Shown: positions 53,498 through 62,849, counted from the first letter of the stretch. The stretch is 64,000 nt of DNA from Lachnospiraceae bacterium (GCA_021199655.1 JAJQHQ010000090.1:84488-148487); one strand, 5' to 3'. Notes: generated from the sequence alone by a model not told the origin. Numbers and translations are program-made.

Positions 53498-55276
53498 TTA
53501 TTCATACTGAGCGGCATACAGCCTGTAATAGAATCCTTTCTGCGCGATCAGCTCCTGATGGGTGCCCTGTTCCACGATATTGCCCTGATCGACGACCAGA
53601 ATCCGGTCGGCGTTCTGGATGGTGGAGAGACGGTGCGCAATGACAAAGCAGGTCTTGTCGGCCATCAGTTCGCGCATGGCGGCCTGAATCTGCCGCTCGG
53701 TACCGGTGTCAACGTTGGAGGTGGCTTCATCGAGAATCAGCATCCGCGCGTCGTAGAGCATGGCGCGGGCGATGGTCAGAAGCTGTTTCTGGCCTTTGGA
53801 AATGTTGCCGCCGTCCTCGCCGATGACGGTATCGTAGCCGTCAGGGAGCAGCATGATGTAATGATGGATCTTCGCGGCTTTTGCGACGGCGATGACTTCC
53901 TCTCTGGTCGCGCCCTCTTTTCCATAGGCGATATTCTCGTAGATGGTGCCGTTGAAGAGCCAGGTGTCCTGCAGTACCATCGCGTAGGCGCGGCGGAGGC
54001 TTGCGCGGGTCATATCGCGAATCTCGCTGCCGTCCACAAATATTTGTCCTTCGTCCACATCATAAAAGCGCATCAGCAGGTTGATGATGGTGGTCTTGCC
54101 GGCGCCGGTCGGTCCGACAATGGCAATGAGTTTACCGGCATCCGCGTCGAGATTGAAATTGCGGATGATCGTTTTTCCGGGAACATAGCCGAAAGAAACA
54201 TTCTCGATTTTCACATCGCCGCGCACATCTTCAAGGACTGCGGCATCCGTCCGGTCCGGAAGCTCTTCTGCCTCATCCAGAATATGGAATACGCGTTCCG
54301 CCGCGGACAGTGCGGAAAAAATCTGTGTGACCACGTTCGCAATCTCATTGATCGGTCCGGAAAACTTTCGTGAATACAGGACGAAAGAGGAGATATGCTC
54401 CAGCGTCACAATACCGTACATATAGAGCACGGAGCCAAGGATTCCGATCAGGGCCAGTCCGAGGTTGTTGATGGATCCGACGGTCGGCCCCATGGTCATG
54501 CCGTAGTAATTTGCTTTGTAAAAGGCGTCCGTAGCTTCTTTGTTATGTTCTTCGAAATGATTCAGAAAGGTCTCCTCCTGCGCGTAGGCAAGCACCGTTT
54601 TCTGACCGGAAAAGATCTCCTCCACATAGCCGTTCATCTCGCCGTAGGCGGCGGAGCGCCGGGAGAAGAGCGGGCGGGTGATGCCGCTCATATGCTTTGT
54701 GTAGACAGTCGCCAGCGGGATGGTGACGAGCATGGTCAGGGTCAGCGGCGGGCTGATGTAGAGCATCATCACAAACGAACCCACAACGGTGACCACACTG
54801 GTCATGATCTGCGTGAGGTCGGTGGAGATGCACGTGCAGGTGACGTCGATATCGTAGGAGACGTGGCTGATGATATCACCGGCCGCGTTCTGATCGAAAT
54901 AGCGGACCGGGAGCTTCATCAGCTTCTGGAAAACGTCTTCGCGCATCTGCTGCCCGATCCTCCGCCCGACGTTCATCATGATGAAATTGATCACCAGCGT
55001 CAGCAGAGAGGATGCCACATAAAAGATCAGCATCAGCTTCGCGTAATAGAATACGAGTGAAAAATCTACTTTTCCCTTTCCGGCAGCCGCGGCTGAGATG
55101 GCCCTTCCTGCCAGAAACGGCCCTGCCAGCGCCATCAGGTTGCTCACGAGACAGAGGAGCAGAGCGACGATCATGATGTATTTGTAGTTTGCCGTATAAC
55201 GGATCAGGCGGAGCAGAGTGCCCCTGCGGTCCTTTGTTTTGGTGCTTTGCGGTTGCTCTTTGCTGCTTTTTTTCAT
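53498..55276 (-). CDS. ABC exporter half-transporter, canonical Walker B subunit
   Basis: 592 aa: about six membrane helices, then a nucleotide-binding domain with Walker A GPTGAGKTT, the Q-loop region MVLQDTWLFNGTI, a signature written ISKGQKQLL instead of LSGGQ, and Walker B MLILDEATSNVD with the catalytic Glu. The partner encoded upstream has the complementary pattern, so the pair forms a heterodimeric exporter of the TM287/288-BmrCD type with one degenerate site. The substrate is unknown (drug, lipid or peptide). It lies 12 bp after the partner stop, so the two form an operon. Confidence 0.92.
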   Translation of the reverse strand: MKKSSKEQPQSTKTKDRRGTLLRLIRYTANYKYIMIVALLLCLVSNLMALAGPFLAGRAISAAAAGKGKVDFSLVFYYAKLMLIFYVASSLLTLVINFIMMNVGRRIGQQMREDVFQKLMKLPVRYFDQNAAGDIISHVSYDIDVTCTCISTDLTQIMTSVVTVVGSFVMMLYISPPLTLTMLVTIPLATVYTKHMSGITRPLFSRRSAAYGEMNGYVEEIFSGQKTVLAYAQEETFLNHFEEHNKEATDAFYKANYYGMTMGPTVGSINNLGLALIGILGSVLYMYGIVTLEHISSFVLYSRKFSGPINEIANVVTQIFSALSAAERVFHILDEAEELPDRTDAAVLEDVRGDVKIENVSFGYVPGKTIIRNFNLDADAGKLIAIVGPTGAGKTTIINLLMRFYDVDEGQIFVDGSEIRDMTRASLRRAYAMVLQDTWLFNGTIYENIAYGKEGATREEVIAVAKAAKIHHYIMLLPDGYDTVIGEDGGNISKGQKQLLTIARAMLYDARMLILDEATSNVDTGTERQIQAAMRELMADKTCFVIAHRLSTIQNADRILVVDQGNIVEQGTHQELIAQKGFYYRLYAAQYE

Positions 55277-55288
55277 GACAATTACTCC

Positions 55289-57016
55289 TTACGCAATCTC
55301 GCCCATCTGCGACCTGTAGATATCCAGATAGACTGGGCAGTTTTTCAAAAGCTCTTCGTGTGTGCCGTAGCCGATCATCCTGCCGTTTTCCAGCACCAGA
55401 ATGTGGTCCAGATTCCGGATCGAGCTGACTCGCTGCGCGACCATGATCGTGGTGGAACTGCTGTAGTCGGCGCAGATCGCTTTGCGCAGCGCGGCGTCGG
55501 TCTTGTAGTCCAGCGCGCTGGAGGAGTCGTCGAGGATCAGGATCTGCGGATGGTCGGCAAGCGCGCGGGCTATCAGTGTCCGCTGCTTCTGGCCGCCGCT
55601 TAAATTCGCACCCTTGATATCGGCCTTGTATTGATAGGCTTCGTCCAGCCCGTCAATAAAGTCGGAGATATTCGCGGCCTGTGCCGCGCGGCGCACCTGA
55701 AACTCGCTCAGATGGCGGCCGAACGAGATGTTTTCAAAAAGAGTGTCGTTGAAAATGGTATCGTTCTGGAAGACAACGCCGAACATGGCGCGAAGCTCGT
55801 CCTTCTCATAGGTCCGCACATCGCGCCCATGGATGTAGATCCCGCCCTGGTCGCAGTCATAAAAACGCATCAGCAGGTTGACGATCGATGTCTTGCCGCT
55901 GCCGGTCGCGCCGATGATGCCGAGCGATTCGCCCGCTTTCAGTGAAAAATCAATATCGGCCAGGCACTGCTCGCCGGTCTTGTGATAGCTGAAGCTGACA
56001 TGGTCAAAGACAATGTGCGCATCCTGGTCATCTTTGGGACATTCATGTCCTTCGACCGGAAGCACCGGCTGGTCGTCTTCTGTCTGCAAAATGAGGTCGA
56101 TACGGTCTGCCGACGCGACCGCTTTAGATGCCATCATGAAGATACGGTTCAGCCCCATGACGCTTTGCAGGATCATATTAAAATAAGTAAGGAATGCCAG
56201 AATGACGCCCGGCTGGATCGCACCGTTGTTCACGCGCATCGCGCCGACCAGGACGACCAGCGTCAGACCGATGTTCAGCGTCAGCTGCATAAGCGGCCCG
56301 GGCGTCGCCATCGTGATGCTGGCGCGGATATCGTCATCGGTCAGCTTTTTGTTTGCTTCCTGAAAACGGTGGATCTCGTACTGCTCCTTGGAGAGCGCTT
56401 TTACAACACGAATGCCGGTGATGTTTTCGCGCATTACCCGAATGACCCTGTCCAGACTGGTCTGCACCCGGTCATAGAGCGGGATCCCGTGCCGGGTGAC
56501 CAGAAAGATCACCACGCCGAGGATCGGCACCAGCACGCAGAGGATGCCGGAGAGCACCGGATCCATGATCATCGTGACCACGATACCGCCGATAAGCGTG
56601 ATCGGGGAGCGGACGCCCATCGCCTGCACGGACACCATGAAATCCTGCACGTTGTAGGAATCAGAGGTCATACGGGACGTCAGCGTGGGAAGACCGAACG
56701 CGTCGAACTGCGAACCGGAAAGGTTCAGCGTTTTCTGAAACATATCGTGCCGGAGTGCGCCGATGGACTCAGAGGCGATCGCGACCGCCTTGCGGTTCGC
56801 TTCCACATTCAGGTACCGGGTAATGGCCGCGACCGCGATCATCAGCGCGCCCCAGAGCAGCACGCGCGCGACGTCGCCGAGCGGCACCACCTGGTCGATC
56901 ATATATTCCAGAATATAGGGAATCAGAAGTTCGGAGATCGTACCGAAGAATTTAAAGGACATACTGCCCGCGATCCTTGCAGCGTAGGGCTTCATATAGC
57001 GGATAATTAAGTTCAT
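55289..57016 (-). CDS. ABC exporter half-transporter, degenerate-site subunit
   Basis: 575 aa from the ATG at 57016, preceded by AGAGGCGAG; a longer reading adds a non-membrane stretch without a ribosome site. Six membrane helices, Walker A GATGSGKTS, a consensus signature LSGGQKQR, and Walker B ILILDDSSSALD, in which Asp replaces the catalytic Glu. This Asp plus the ISKGQ of the partner would form the non-hydrolysing site, while its LSGGQ and the partner Glu form the active one. It is transcribed first. No regulator or accessory gene is attached. Confidence 0.92.
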   Translation of the reverse strand: MNLIIRYMKPYAARIAGSMSFKFFGTISELLIPYILEYMIDQVVPLGDVARVLLWGALMIAVAAITRYLNVEANRKAVAIASESIGALRHDMFQKTLNLSGSQFDAFGLPTLTSRMTSDSYNVQDFMVSVQAMGVRSPITLIGGIVVTMIMDPVLSGILCVLVPILGVVIFLVTRHGIPLYDRVQTSLDRVIRVMRENITGIRVVKALSKEQYEIHRFQEANKKLTDDDIRASITMATPGPLMQLTLNIGLTLVVLVGAMRVNNGAIQPGVILAFLTYFNMILQSVMGLNRIFMMASKAVASADRIDLILQTEDDQPVLPVEGHECPKDDQDAHIVFDHVSFSYHKTGEQCLADIDFSLKAGESLGIIGATGSGKTSIVNLLMRFYDCDQGGIYIHGRDVRTYEKDELRAMFGVVFQNDTIFNDTLFENISFGRHLSEFQVRRAAQAANISDFIDGLDEAYQYKADIKGANLSGGQKQRTLIARALADHPQILILDDSSSALDYKTDAALRKAICADYSSSTTIMVAQRVSSIRNLDHILVLENGRMIGYGTHEELLKNCPVYLDIYRSQMGEIA

Positions 57017-57295
57017 GGCTCGCCTCTGTCTGTTTTGTTTTTTGCTGTGACTCCGGGCAGCATCAAGAGAAAAAATAACGCTGCGCTGGAACAATTGCAT
57101 TTGTACAGGAATTGCACAACAGCCATCCTAACAGAGTAGCACAAAAATGTCAAGGTACCGTGATAAATTTTTCGGCGCTGAAAAATACGATAGAATATAA
57201 GTGTATTTCCTGAGTGGAGCATTCGATTATTTATATTGTAAAAGGCTGAACAGACAGTTATAGATATTTATATATAGAAATAAGAAAAATTCTGG

Positions 57296-57324
57296 TGGAA
57301 AACAGGTTGTGCTTTCGGTATAAT
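57296..57324 (+). promoter_or_regulatory. Candidate promoter of the MNT/HEPN pair
   Basis: A good TATAAT (57319-57324) with a poor -35 (TGGAAA) at 17 bp, 46 bp before the MNT ATG. The rest of the 354-bp divergent gap to the ABC genes shows only a weak AACAG-ACAGTTAT trace of the dispersed repeat. Confidence 0.4.
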
Positions 57325-57370
57325 GTGAGATATACTAACGTCAGGTGTACTGAATGATTGGAATGAAACT

Positions 57371-57733
57371 ATGAAAACATTTAACAACTATAATCTTCAT
57401 TTTACATTTGATCGAAAAAACCGCAGTATTCGCTTTATCAACGCGGAATATATCCATCCGCTCAAGCAGGATCTGGTTCAGACGCTGCAGGAGGATTTTA
57501 AAAAGGATCGGAATGTGAAGGCAGTGATCGTGTTCGGAAGTGCGGTGGAATTTCGATGCAATAGCTACAGTGATCTGGACCTGTGCGTGGAACGCTATGA
57601 CGAGGTCCCGTTTCACAACAATACGGAAGAAGAGATCGATCTGGTATACTGGGACCGGATCGGAGACCGGTTAAAAAAAGAAATAGCGGAAAAAGGGATT
57701 GTTGTGTATGACAGGGAGGGGCAATATGTGTGA
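57371..57733 (+). CDS. MNT-type nucleotidyltransferase (antitoxin of a MNT/HEPN pair)
   Basis: 120 aa. The minimal nucleotidyltransferase motif is VIVFGSAVEFRCNSYSDLDLCVE (GS-x11-DLD), with a third acidic position in EEIDLVYWD. In characterised MntA-HepT systems the MNT protein adds AMP to the HEPN RNase toxin and blocks it. The stop overlaps the start of the HEPN gene by 8 bp, supporting that partnership. The N-terminal 35 residues look like an added beta segment. It is complete, unlike the truncated relative at 23398. Confidence 0.85.
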   Translation: MKTFNNYNLHFTFDRKNRSIRFINAEYIHPLKQDLVQTLQEDFKKDRNVKAVIVFGSAVEFRCNSYSDLDLCVERYDEVPFHNNTEEEIDLVYWDRIGDRLKKEIAEKGIVVYDREGQYV

Positions 57734-58268
57734 CATTCGGCTGTTCAGACGAGCCTGGCTGGACTTTAAAGCGGCAGAGAACCTTCTGGCTGTTCCGATG
57801 AATGACGAAGCTTATATAAATAATGTGGCGTATCATCTCCAGCAGGCTGTTGAGAAGACATTAAAAGCGTTTCTGGAATGTGTCGGTGTGACGGTGCCTA
57901 ACACCCATGACATTGACAAGCTGGTTCGTATGTCGAAGAATAACGGCTCCTGCGCTGTGGTGACCGAATGGATTGAAGACAAAGCGGATATGCTGACGCG
58001 CTGGGAAACGGATACGCGGTATGACATTGATTACTGCGTGGAGAAAACGAAAGCGGTAACGGGACTGGAAAAGGTCAGAGAATTTCTGGAAGTGAACGGG
58101 CTGAAGGAGGAACTCAGGGAGGAATTGCAGCAGGACGGTGTAAAAGAACAGCTGCGTTCTTTTTTTCCAAAAGACTTTGAACCGAAAGATAATTTTGAAT
58201 GGAATTGTTTTTATCAGATTTACAGAAAAAGACTGATGCGTTATAATCAGGGTAACTGTATAAAGTGA
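57726..58268 (+). CDS. HEPN-domain protein (toxin of a MNT/HEPN pair)
   Basis: 180 aa from the ATG at 57726, preceded by GGGAGGGGC. The HEPN helices are recognisable: WLDFKAAENLL, then YHLQQAVEKTLKAFLECVG, a THDIDKLV segment, and TRWETDTRYDID. I do not see a clean R-x4-6-H catalytic motif, so RNase activity is uncertain. A C-terminal charged extension (about residues 120-180) follows. It overlaps the MNT gene and is the last of the two-gene unit; the uronate genes begin 38 bp later. Confidence 0.82.
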   Translation: MCDIRLFRRAWLDFKAAENLLAVPMNDEAYINNVAYHLQQAVEKTLKAFLECVGVTVPNTHDIDKLVRMSKNNGSCAVVTEWIEDKADMLTRWETDTRYDIDYCVEKTKAVTGLEKVREFLEVNGLKEELREELQQDGVKEQLRSFFPKDFEPKDNFEWNCFYQIYRKRLMRYNQGNCIK

Positions 58269-58306
58269 CGATCAACAACTATTAACGTAAAATGGAGGGC
58301 AGCAAC

Positions 58307-59734
58307 ATGAAAGCATTTATGGACGAGGATTTTCTCCTGTCAACTGAGACGGCGAAAAAGCTGTTTCATGAGTATGCCGAGACGACGCCGATTCTCGACT
58401 ACCACTGTCACATCAACCCGCGTGAGATTGCGGAAGACCGCAAGTTCGACAACATCACGCAGGTCTGGCTGGGCGGCGATCACTACAAGTGGAGACAGAT
58501 GCGTTCGAACGGCATTGAGGAAAAGTACATCACAGGCGACGCTACGGACCGCGAAAAGTTCCAGAAATGGGCGGAAACGCTGGAGAAAGCGATCGGGAAT
58601 CCGCTTTATCACTGGAGCCATCTGGAACTGCAGCGGTATTTCGGTTACCATGGAGCGCTGAACGGAAGGACCGCGGAAGAGGTGTGGAACCTCTGCAACG
58701 AGGCACTGCATCAGGACGACATGAGCGCGCGCAACATCATCCGCCGTTCTGGTGTGACGCTGATCTGCACGACGGATGACCCGGTTGACTCTCTGGAATG
58801 GCATGAGGTCATTGCGAAGGATGAGACCTTTGAAGTGCAGGTGCTTCCGGCATGGCGTCCGGACAAGGCGATGAATCTGGAAAAACCGGATTACGCGGAA
58901 TATATCGCGGCGCTGGCAGAGGTGAGCGGGACAAAGATCGCGTCGTTTGAGGATCTGATCGCGGCGCTGAAAAAGCGCATGGAATATTTTGCGGCGAGAG
59001 GCTGCTGCGTATCCGATCATGGGCTGGAGTACGTGATGTACGTGCCGGCTCCTGAGGAGACGGTCAACGCAATTTTCGCAAAGAGACTGAATGGTGAGAC
59101 GATCACCCGCACCGAGGAGCTGCAGTTCAAGACTGCGTTTATGCTGAAGATGGGAGCGCTGTATCATGAGTTCAACTGGGCGATGCAGCTTCACTACGGT
59201 GTGAAGCGCGACAACAACCAGCTACTGTATAAGTCCATCGGTCCGGATGCCGGCGTGGACTGCATCAACAACTACGCGCCGTCGTCGGAGCTGGCCGACT
59301 TCCTGAACGCGCTGGCGGTCGAGGATGCTCTTCCGAAGACGATCCTCTATAGCCTGAATCCGACTGACAACGCGGCGATCGGCACGATCCTCGGCTGCTT
59401 CCAGAATTCAGACGCCATTGGCAAGATCCAGCAGGGCAGCGCCTGGTGGTTCAATGATCATAAGCAGGGCATGATCGATCAGATGACTTCACTGGCGAGT
59501 TTAGGGCTTCTGGGGAACTTCCTCGGTATGCTGACGGATTCCCGCAGCTTTTTGTCCTACACGAGACACGAGTATTTCCGCCGCATCCTCTGCAACCTGA
59601 TCGGCGGCTGGGTCGAGAACGGTGAGTACCCGAACGATGAGGTGGCGCTGGAGCAGCTGATCCGCGGGATTTCCTATGGGAATGCAGTGCGGTATTTCGG
59701 ATTTGATCTGGATCCGGATGCGCACAGAGCATAA
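58307..59734 (+). CDS. uxaC: Glucuronate isomerase
   Basis: 475 aa amidohydrolase-fold isomerase converting D-glucuronate to D-fructuronate (and galacturonate to tagaturonate). Typical segments: PILDYHCHINPREIAEDRKFDNITQVWLGGDHYKWR, TTDDPVDSLEWH, FRPDK-like AWRPDKAMN, and DSRSFLSYTRHEYFRRILC near the end. The ATG at 58307 is preceded by AATGGAGGGC. It is the first of three genes for uronate breakdown (uxaC, reductase, kinase). Confidence 0.96.
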   Translation: MKAFMDEDFLLSTETAKKLFHEYAETTPILDYHCHINPREIAEDRKFDNITQVWLGGDHYKWRQMRSNGIEEKYITGDATDREKFQKWAETLEKAIGNPLYHWSHLELQRYFGYHGALNGRTAEEVWNLCNEALHQDDMSARNIIRRSGVTLICTTDDPVDSLEWHEVIAKDETFEVQVLPAWRPDKAMNLEKPDYAEYIAALAEVSGTKIASFEDLIAALKKRMEYFAARGCCVSDHGLEYVMYVPAPEETVNAIFAKRLNGETITRTEELQFKTAFMLKMGALYHEFNWAMQLHYGVKRDNNQLLYKSIGPDAGVDCINNYAPSSELADFLNALAVEDALPKTILYSLNPTDNAAIGTILGCFQNSDAIGKIQQGSAWWFNDHKQGMIDQMTSLASLGLLGNFLGMLTDSRSFLSYTRHEYFRRILCNLIGGWVENGEYPNDEVALEQLIRGISYGNAVRYFGFDLDPDAHRA

Positions 59735-59745
59735 TTTAAGGAGAA

Positions 59746-59783
59746 CTGCCGCATGCAGAATCGCCCTGCGGATGATGCGGCAG
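59746..59783 (+). other. Intercistronic hairpin in the uronate operon
   Basis: CTGCCGCA pairs with TGCGGCAG, with an inner GCAG/CTGC stem, between uxaC and the reductase gene. There is no T-run, so it may affect mRNA stability more than termination. Confidence 0.5.
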
Positions 59784-59837
59784 TCTGCGTCACAGATTCG
59801 CGGGGCGAATCCATGACATATTAAGGAGGACTTTACT

Positions 59838-61463
59838 ATGCAGTTAAGTGAGAACGGCTTGAAAAACCGCCAGGAATGGCTGGACAAGGGGTATCAGCTT
59901 CCGGAATTTGACCGGGAAGCGGTGAAAGCAAAGACAAAAGAGACGCCGGAATGGATTCATTTCGGAGCGGGCAATATTTTCCGCGCCTTTCAGGCAAACC
60001 TGCTGCAGGGTCTGCTGAACAAAGGCGAATGTGAGACCGGCCTGATCGTGGCGGAAGGCTTCGACTATGAGATCATCGAGAAGATGTATCTTCCGCATGA
60101 CAGCTACAGCGTGCTGGCGACGCTGAAGGTCGACGGCACGGTGGAGAAGACCGTGGTCGGCAGTATCGTGGAGTCGCTGACGCTCGATCCGGAAAATACA
60201 GCTGATTTTTCCAGACTGAAAGAAGTCTTTACCGCGGATTCGCTGAAAATGGCGAGCTTTACGATCACCGAGAAGGGTTACAGCCTCGTAAACGGCAAGG
60301 GCGAGACGCTTCCGGCGGTCGAGGAGGATTTCAAAAAAGGTCCGGAGCAGGCGACAAGCTACATAGGCAAGGTGGCGGCGCTACTTTACACCCGTTATCA
60401 GGCGGGAGCGAAGCCGGTCGCCATGGTGAGCATGGACAACTGCTCGCACAACGGCGATAAGCTGTATGCCGCGATCAGCACGTTCGCGAATGAGTGGGCG
60501 AAGAATGGTGTGGCTGAGGCCGGATTTGTGGATTATATCAATGACAAAACAAAGGTTGGTTTCCCGTGGAGCATGATCGACAAGATCACCCCGCGTCCGG
60601 ACGCGAATGTGGAGAAAATCCTCGCGGACGACGGACTGGAAGAGCTGGAGCCGGTCATCACCTCGAAGAAGACCTATGTTGCTCCGTTCGTCAACGCAGA
60701 GGAATGCCAGTATCTCGTGATCGAGGACGCGTTCCCGAACGGAAAGATCAACCTCACGCCGGGCGGTGTCATCTATACGACCCGTGAGAACGTGGACCGC
60801 GTTGAGAAGATGAAGGTCTGCACCTGCCTGAACCCGCTGCACACCTCGTTGGCGGTATTCGGCTGCCTGCTGGGCTATGAGCGTATCTATGAGGAAATGC
60901 GCGATCCGGTGCTGAAAAAGATGGTCGAGACGATCGGCTACAAAGAAGGACTTCCCGTTGTTGTTAAGCAGGATCTGCTCGATCCGGAGCAGTTTATCGG
61001 CGAAGTCATCAACGTGCGTCTGCCTAATCCGTTCATGCCGGATACGCCGCAGCGTATCGCGACCGATACTTCGCAGAAGCTGGCGATCCGCTTCGGCGGC
61101 ACGATCTCAGCTTACGCGGCAGCTGACGACAAGGATGTAAAATCCCTGAAGCTGATCCCGCTGGTACTGGCCGGCTGGCTCCGCTATCTGATGGCTATCG
61201 ACGACTCCGGCAAGGCATTTGAGCTGAGTCCCGATCCGCAGCTGACCACCGTCTGCCCGTATGTGCAGGACATTAAGCTCGGTGAGATTGACGGCGCAGA
61301 AGCAAAAGCAAAAGCAAAAGCAGAGCCGATCCTGAAGAGGACGGATATCTTTGGTGTGGATCTGTATGAGATCGGTCTGGCGGACACCGTTATCGGCTAC
61401 TTTAAGGAGCTGATCGCGGGACCGGGAGCGGTGAAGGCGACACTCGAAAAATACGTATTATAA
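59838..61463 (+). CDS. uxuB: Mannitol dehydrogenase-family uronate reductase (fructuronate reductase-like)
   Basis: 541 aa long-chain polyol dehydrogenase. The N-terminal IHFGAGNIFRAFQANLLQGLL is the NAD-binding start. MVSMDNCSHNGDKL carries the family NxxxNG region, and VGFPWSMIDKITPRP and KMKVCTCLNPLHTSLAVFGCLLG with the substrate-site Lys/His region also fit. Context with uxaC and a KDG-type kinase suggests fructuronate to mannonate, hence UxuB; tagaturonate reductase is an alternative. A stretch of alternating Lys-Ala (AEAKAKAKAEP) lies near the C-terminus. AAGGAGGAC precedes the ATG. Confidence 0.85.
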   Translation: MQLSENGLKNRQEWLDKGYQLPEFDREAVKAKTKETPEWIHFGAGNIFRAFQANLLQGLLNKGECETGLIVAEGFDYEIIEKMYLPHDSYSVLATLKVDGTVEKTVVGSIVESLTLDPENTADFSRLKEVFTADSLKMASFTITEKGYSLVNGKGETLPAVEEDFKKGPEQATSYIGKVAALLYTRYQAGAKPVAMVSMDNCSHNGDKLYAAISTFANEWAKNGVAEAGFVDYINDKTKVGFPWSMIDKITPRPDANVEKILADDGLEELEPVITSKKTYVAPFVNAEECQYLVIEDAFPNGKINLTPGGVIYTTRENVDRVEKMKVCTCLNPLHTSLAVFGCLLGYERIYEEMRDPVLKKMVETIGYKEGLPVVVKQDLLDPEQFIGEVINVRLPNPFMPDTPQRIATDTSQKLAIRFGGTISAYAAADDKDVKSLKLIPLVLAGWLRYLMAIDDSGKAFELSPDPQLTTVCPYVQDIKLGEIDGAEAKAKAKAEPILKRTDIFGVDLYEIGLADTVIGYFKELIAGPGAVKATLEKYVL

Positions 61464-61479
61464 TAGAAAGGCAAAGACT

Positions 61480-62577
61480 ATGGAGTTAAATTTAAGACCT
61501 GCAAGTGAATGTAAATATGACGCGTTATCTCTGGGCGAAGTAATGCTTCGCCTGGATCCGGGCGAAGGCAGGATTCGCACGGCACGCTCCTTCCGCGCGT
61601 GGGAGGGCGGCGGCGAGTACAATGTCGTCCGCGGTCTGCGCCGCTGTTTCGGCCTGCGTACCGGTGTGATCACGGCATTCGCGGACAATGAAGTCGGCAA
61701 GCTGATGGAAGACTTCATTCTGCAGGGCGGCGTGGACACCTCCCTGATCAAATGGATGAAGACGGATGGTATCGGACGCATCTGCCGCAACGGTATCAAT
61801 TTCACTGAGCGCGGCTTTGGTATCCGCGGCGCGGTGGGCTGCTCCGACCGCGCGAATACGGCGATCTCCAAGGCGACGCCGGAGGATTTTGATTTTGATT
61901 ACATCTTTGGCGAGCTTGGCGCGCGCTGGCTTCACACCGGCGGCATCTATGCGGCGCTTTCTGAACAGTCCTGCGAGACAGTCATTGCGGCGATCAAGAC
62001 CGCGAAAAAATACGGCACGGTCATTTCCTACGACCTGAACTACCGTCCGTCCATGTGGAGTGCGATCGGCGGCCAGGCGAAAGCGCAGGAAGTGAACAAA
62101 GAGATCGCGAAATACGTAGACGTCATGATCGGCAACGAGGAAGATTTCACTGCCTGTTTAGGGTTTGAGATCGAGGGCAACGACGCTAACTTAAAGGAGC
62201 TGAACATTGACGGCTACCGCAAGATGATCAACGAGGCGGCGAAGACCTATCCGAACTTCAAGGTGGTAGCGACTACACTGCGCAAGGTAAAGACCGCGAC
62301 TGTCAATGACTGGAGCGCTCTGTGCTGGGCGGACGGCGAAATCTACAAAGCAGCAGATTACAACGGCCTGGAGATCATGGACCGTGTCGGCGGGGGCGAT
62401 TCGTTCGCATCCGGTCTGGTGTACGGCCTGATGATGGGCAAGGGCGCGGAGGCAGCTGTGAATTACGGTGCGGCGCACGGTGCGCTGGCGATGACGACCC
62501 CGGGCGACACCACCATGGCCAGCCTGAAAGAGGTCGAGGGCATCATGTCCGGTGCAGGCGCGAGAGTGCAGAGGTAA
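61480..62577 (+). CDS. kdgK: PfkB-family sugar kinase (probable 2-keto-3-deoxygluconate kinase)
   Basis: 365 aa ribokinase-fold enzyme. N-terminal ALSLGEVMLRLDPGEGRIRTA and the substrate-binding GGGEYNVVRGL are followed by SYDLNYRPSMW, a nucleotide-binding region, and the anion-hole motif DRVGGGDSFASGLVYGLM with catalytic Asp. In uronate pathways this kinase makes KDPG from KDG. The mannonate dehydratase and KDPG aldolase genes are not in this window, so the pathway is completed elsewhere. AGAAAGGC precedes the ATG; the gap after uxuB is 16 bp. Confidence 0.88.
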   Translation: MELNLRPASECKYDALSLGEVMLRLDPGEGRIRTARSFRAWEGGGEYNVVRGLRRCFGLRTGVITAFADNEVGKLMEDFILQGGVDTSLIKWMKTDGIGRICRNGINFTERGFGIRGAVGCSDRANTAISKATPEDFDFDYIFGELGARWLHTGGIYAALSEQSCETVIAAIKTAKKYGTVISYDLNYRPSMWSAIGGQAKAQEVNKEIAKYVDVMIGNEEDFTACLGFEIEGNDANLKELNIDGYRKMINEAAKTYPNFKVVATTLRKVKTATVNDWSALCWADGEIYKAADYNGLEIMDRVGGGDSFASGLVYGLMMGKGAEAAVNYGAAHGALAMTTPGDTTMASLKEVEGIMSGAGARVQR

Positions 62578-62683
62578 AAAAGTATATCTGTCCGATGCAG
62601 AGTATGCCGAAATGATCGGGAAGATCAAGGCGTGCCTGTAATAACGGGACAGCTTGTACGGATGTGTCACGCTGCTTCATTGC

Positions 62684-62713
62684 ACGAATGGTAGTTTTTA
62701 TTTCACGAATGGT
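62684..62713 (-). promoter_or_regulatory. LytTR-type direct-repeat binding site
   Basis: Two identical ACCATTCGT sites (read on the minus strand) separated by 12 bp, giving the 21-bp spacing seen for AgrA/ComE-type LytTR regulators. They lie just upstream of a -10 at 62737, overlapping the -35 zone of the regulator gene promoter, so autoregulation is likely. Confidence 0.65.
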
Positions 62714-62736
62714 TATTTAAACAGGCAAAACTTTGT

Positions 62737-62742
62737 TATAAT
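62737..62742 (+). promoter_or_regulatory. -10 element of the LytTR regulator promoter
   Basis: A perfect TATAAT with no good -35 at 17 bp (TTATTT); this fits an activator-dependent promoter, given the LytTR repeats directly upstream. Confidence 0.55.
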
Positions 62743-62788
62743 ATAAGTACCTGTGCGGATTTAACGTTTTGTTTTATCATCTTAAAAT

Positions 62789-62825
62789 AAAAAGAATGCG
62801 CAGAGGCGCATTCTTTTTTATGCGC
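62789..62825 (+). terminator. Terminator with overlapping alternative hairpin (possible attenuator)
   Basis: AAAAAGAATGCGC/GCGCATTCTTTTT is a strong intrinsic terminator located between the regulator promoter and its gene. The 3' arm GCGCAT (62806-62811) can instead pair with ATGCGC (62820-62825), which would disrupt the terminator. Confidence 0.7.
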
Positions 62826-62849
62826 AGGGCCGGGCAAGGAGGTATCAGT

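Noticed and set aside
53558-57010. Several plus-strand open frames of 200-340 codons opposite the ABC genes
   Set aside because: They are His/Arg/Asp-rich shadow translations of GC-biased minus-strand genes with no family features.
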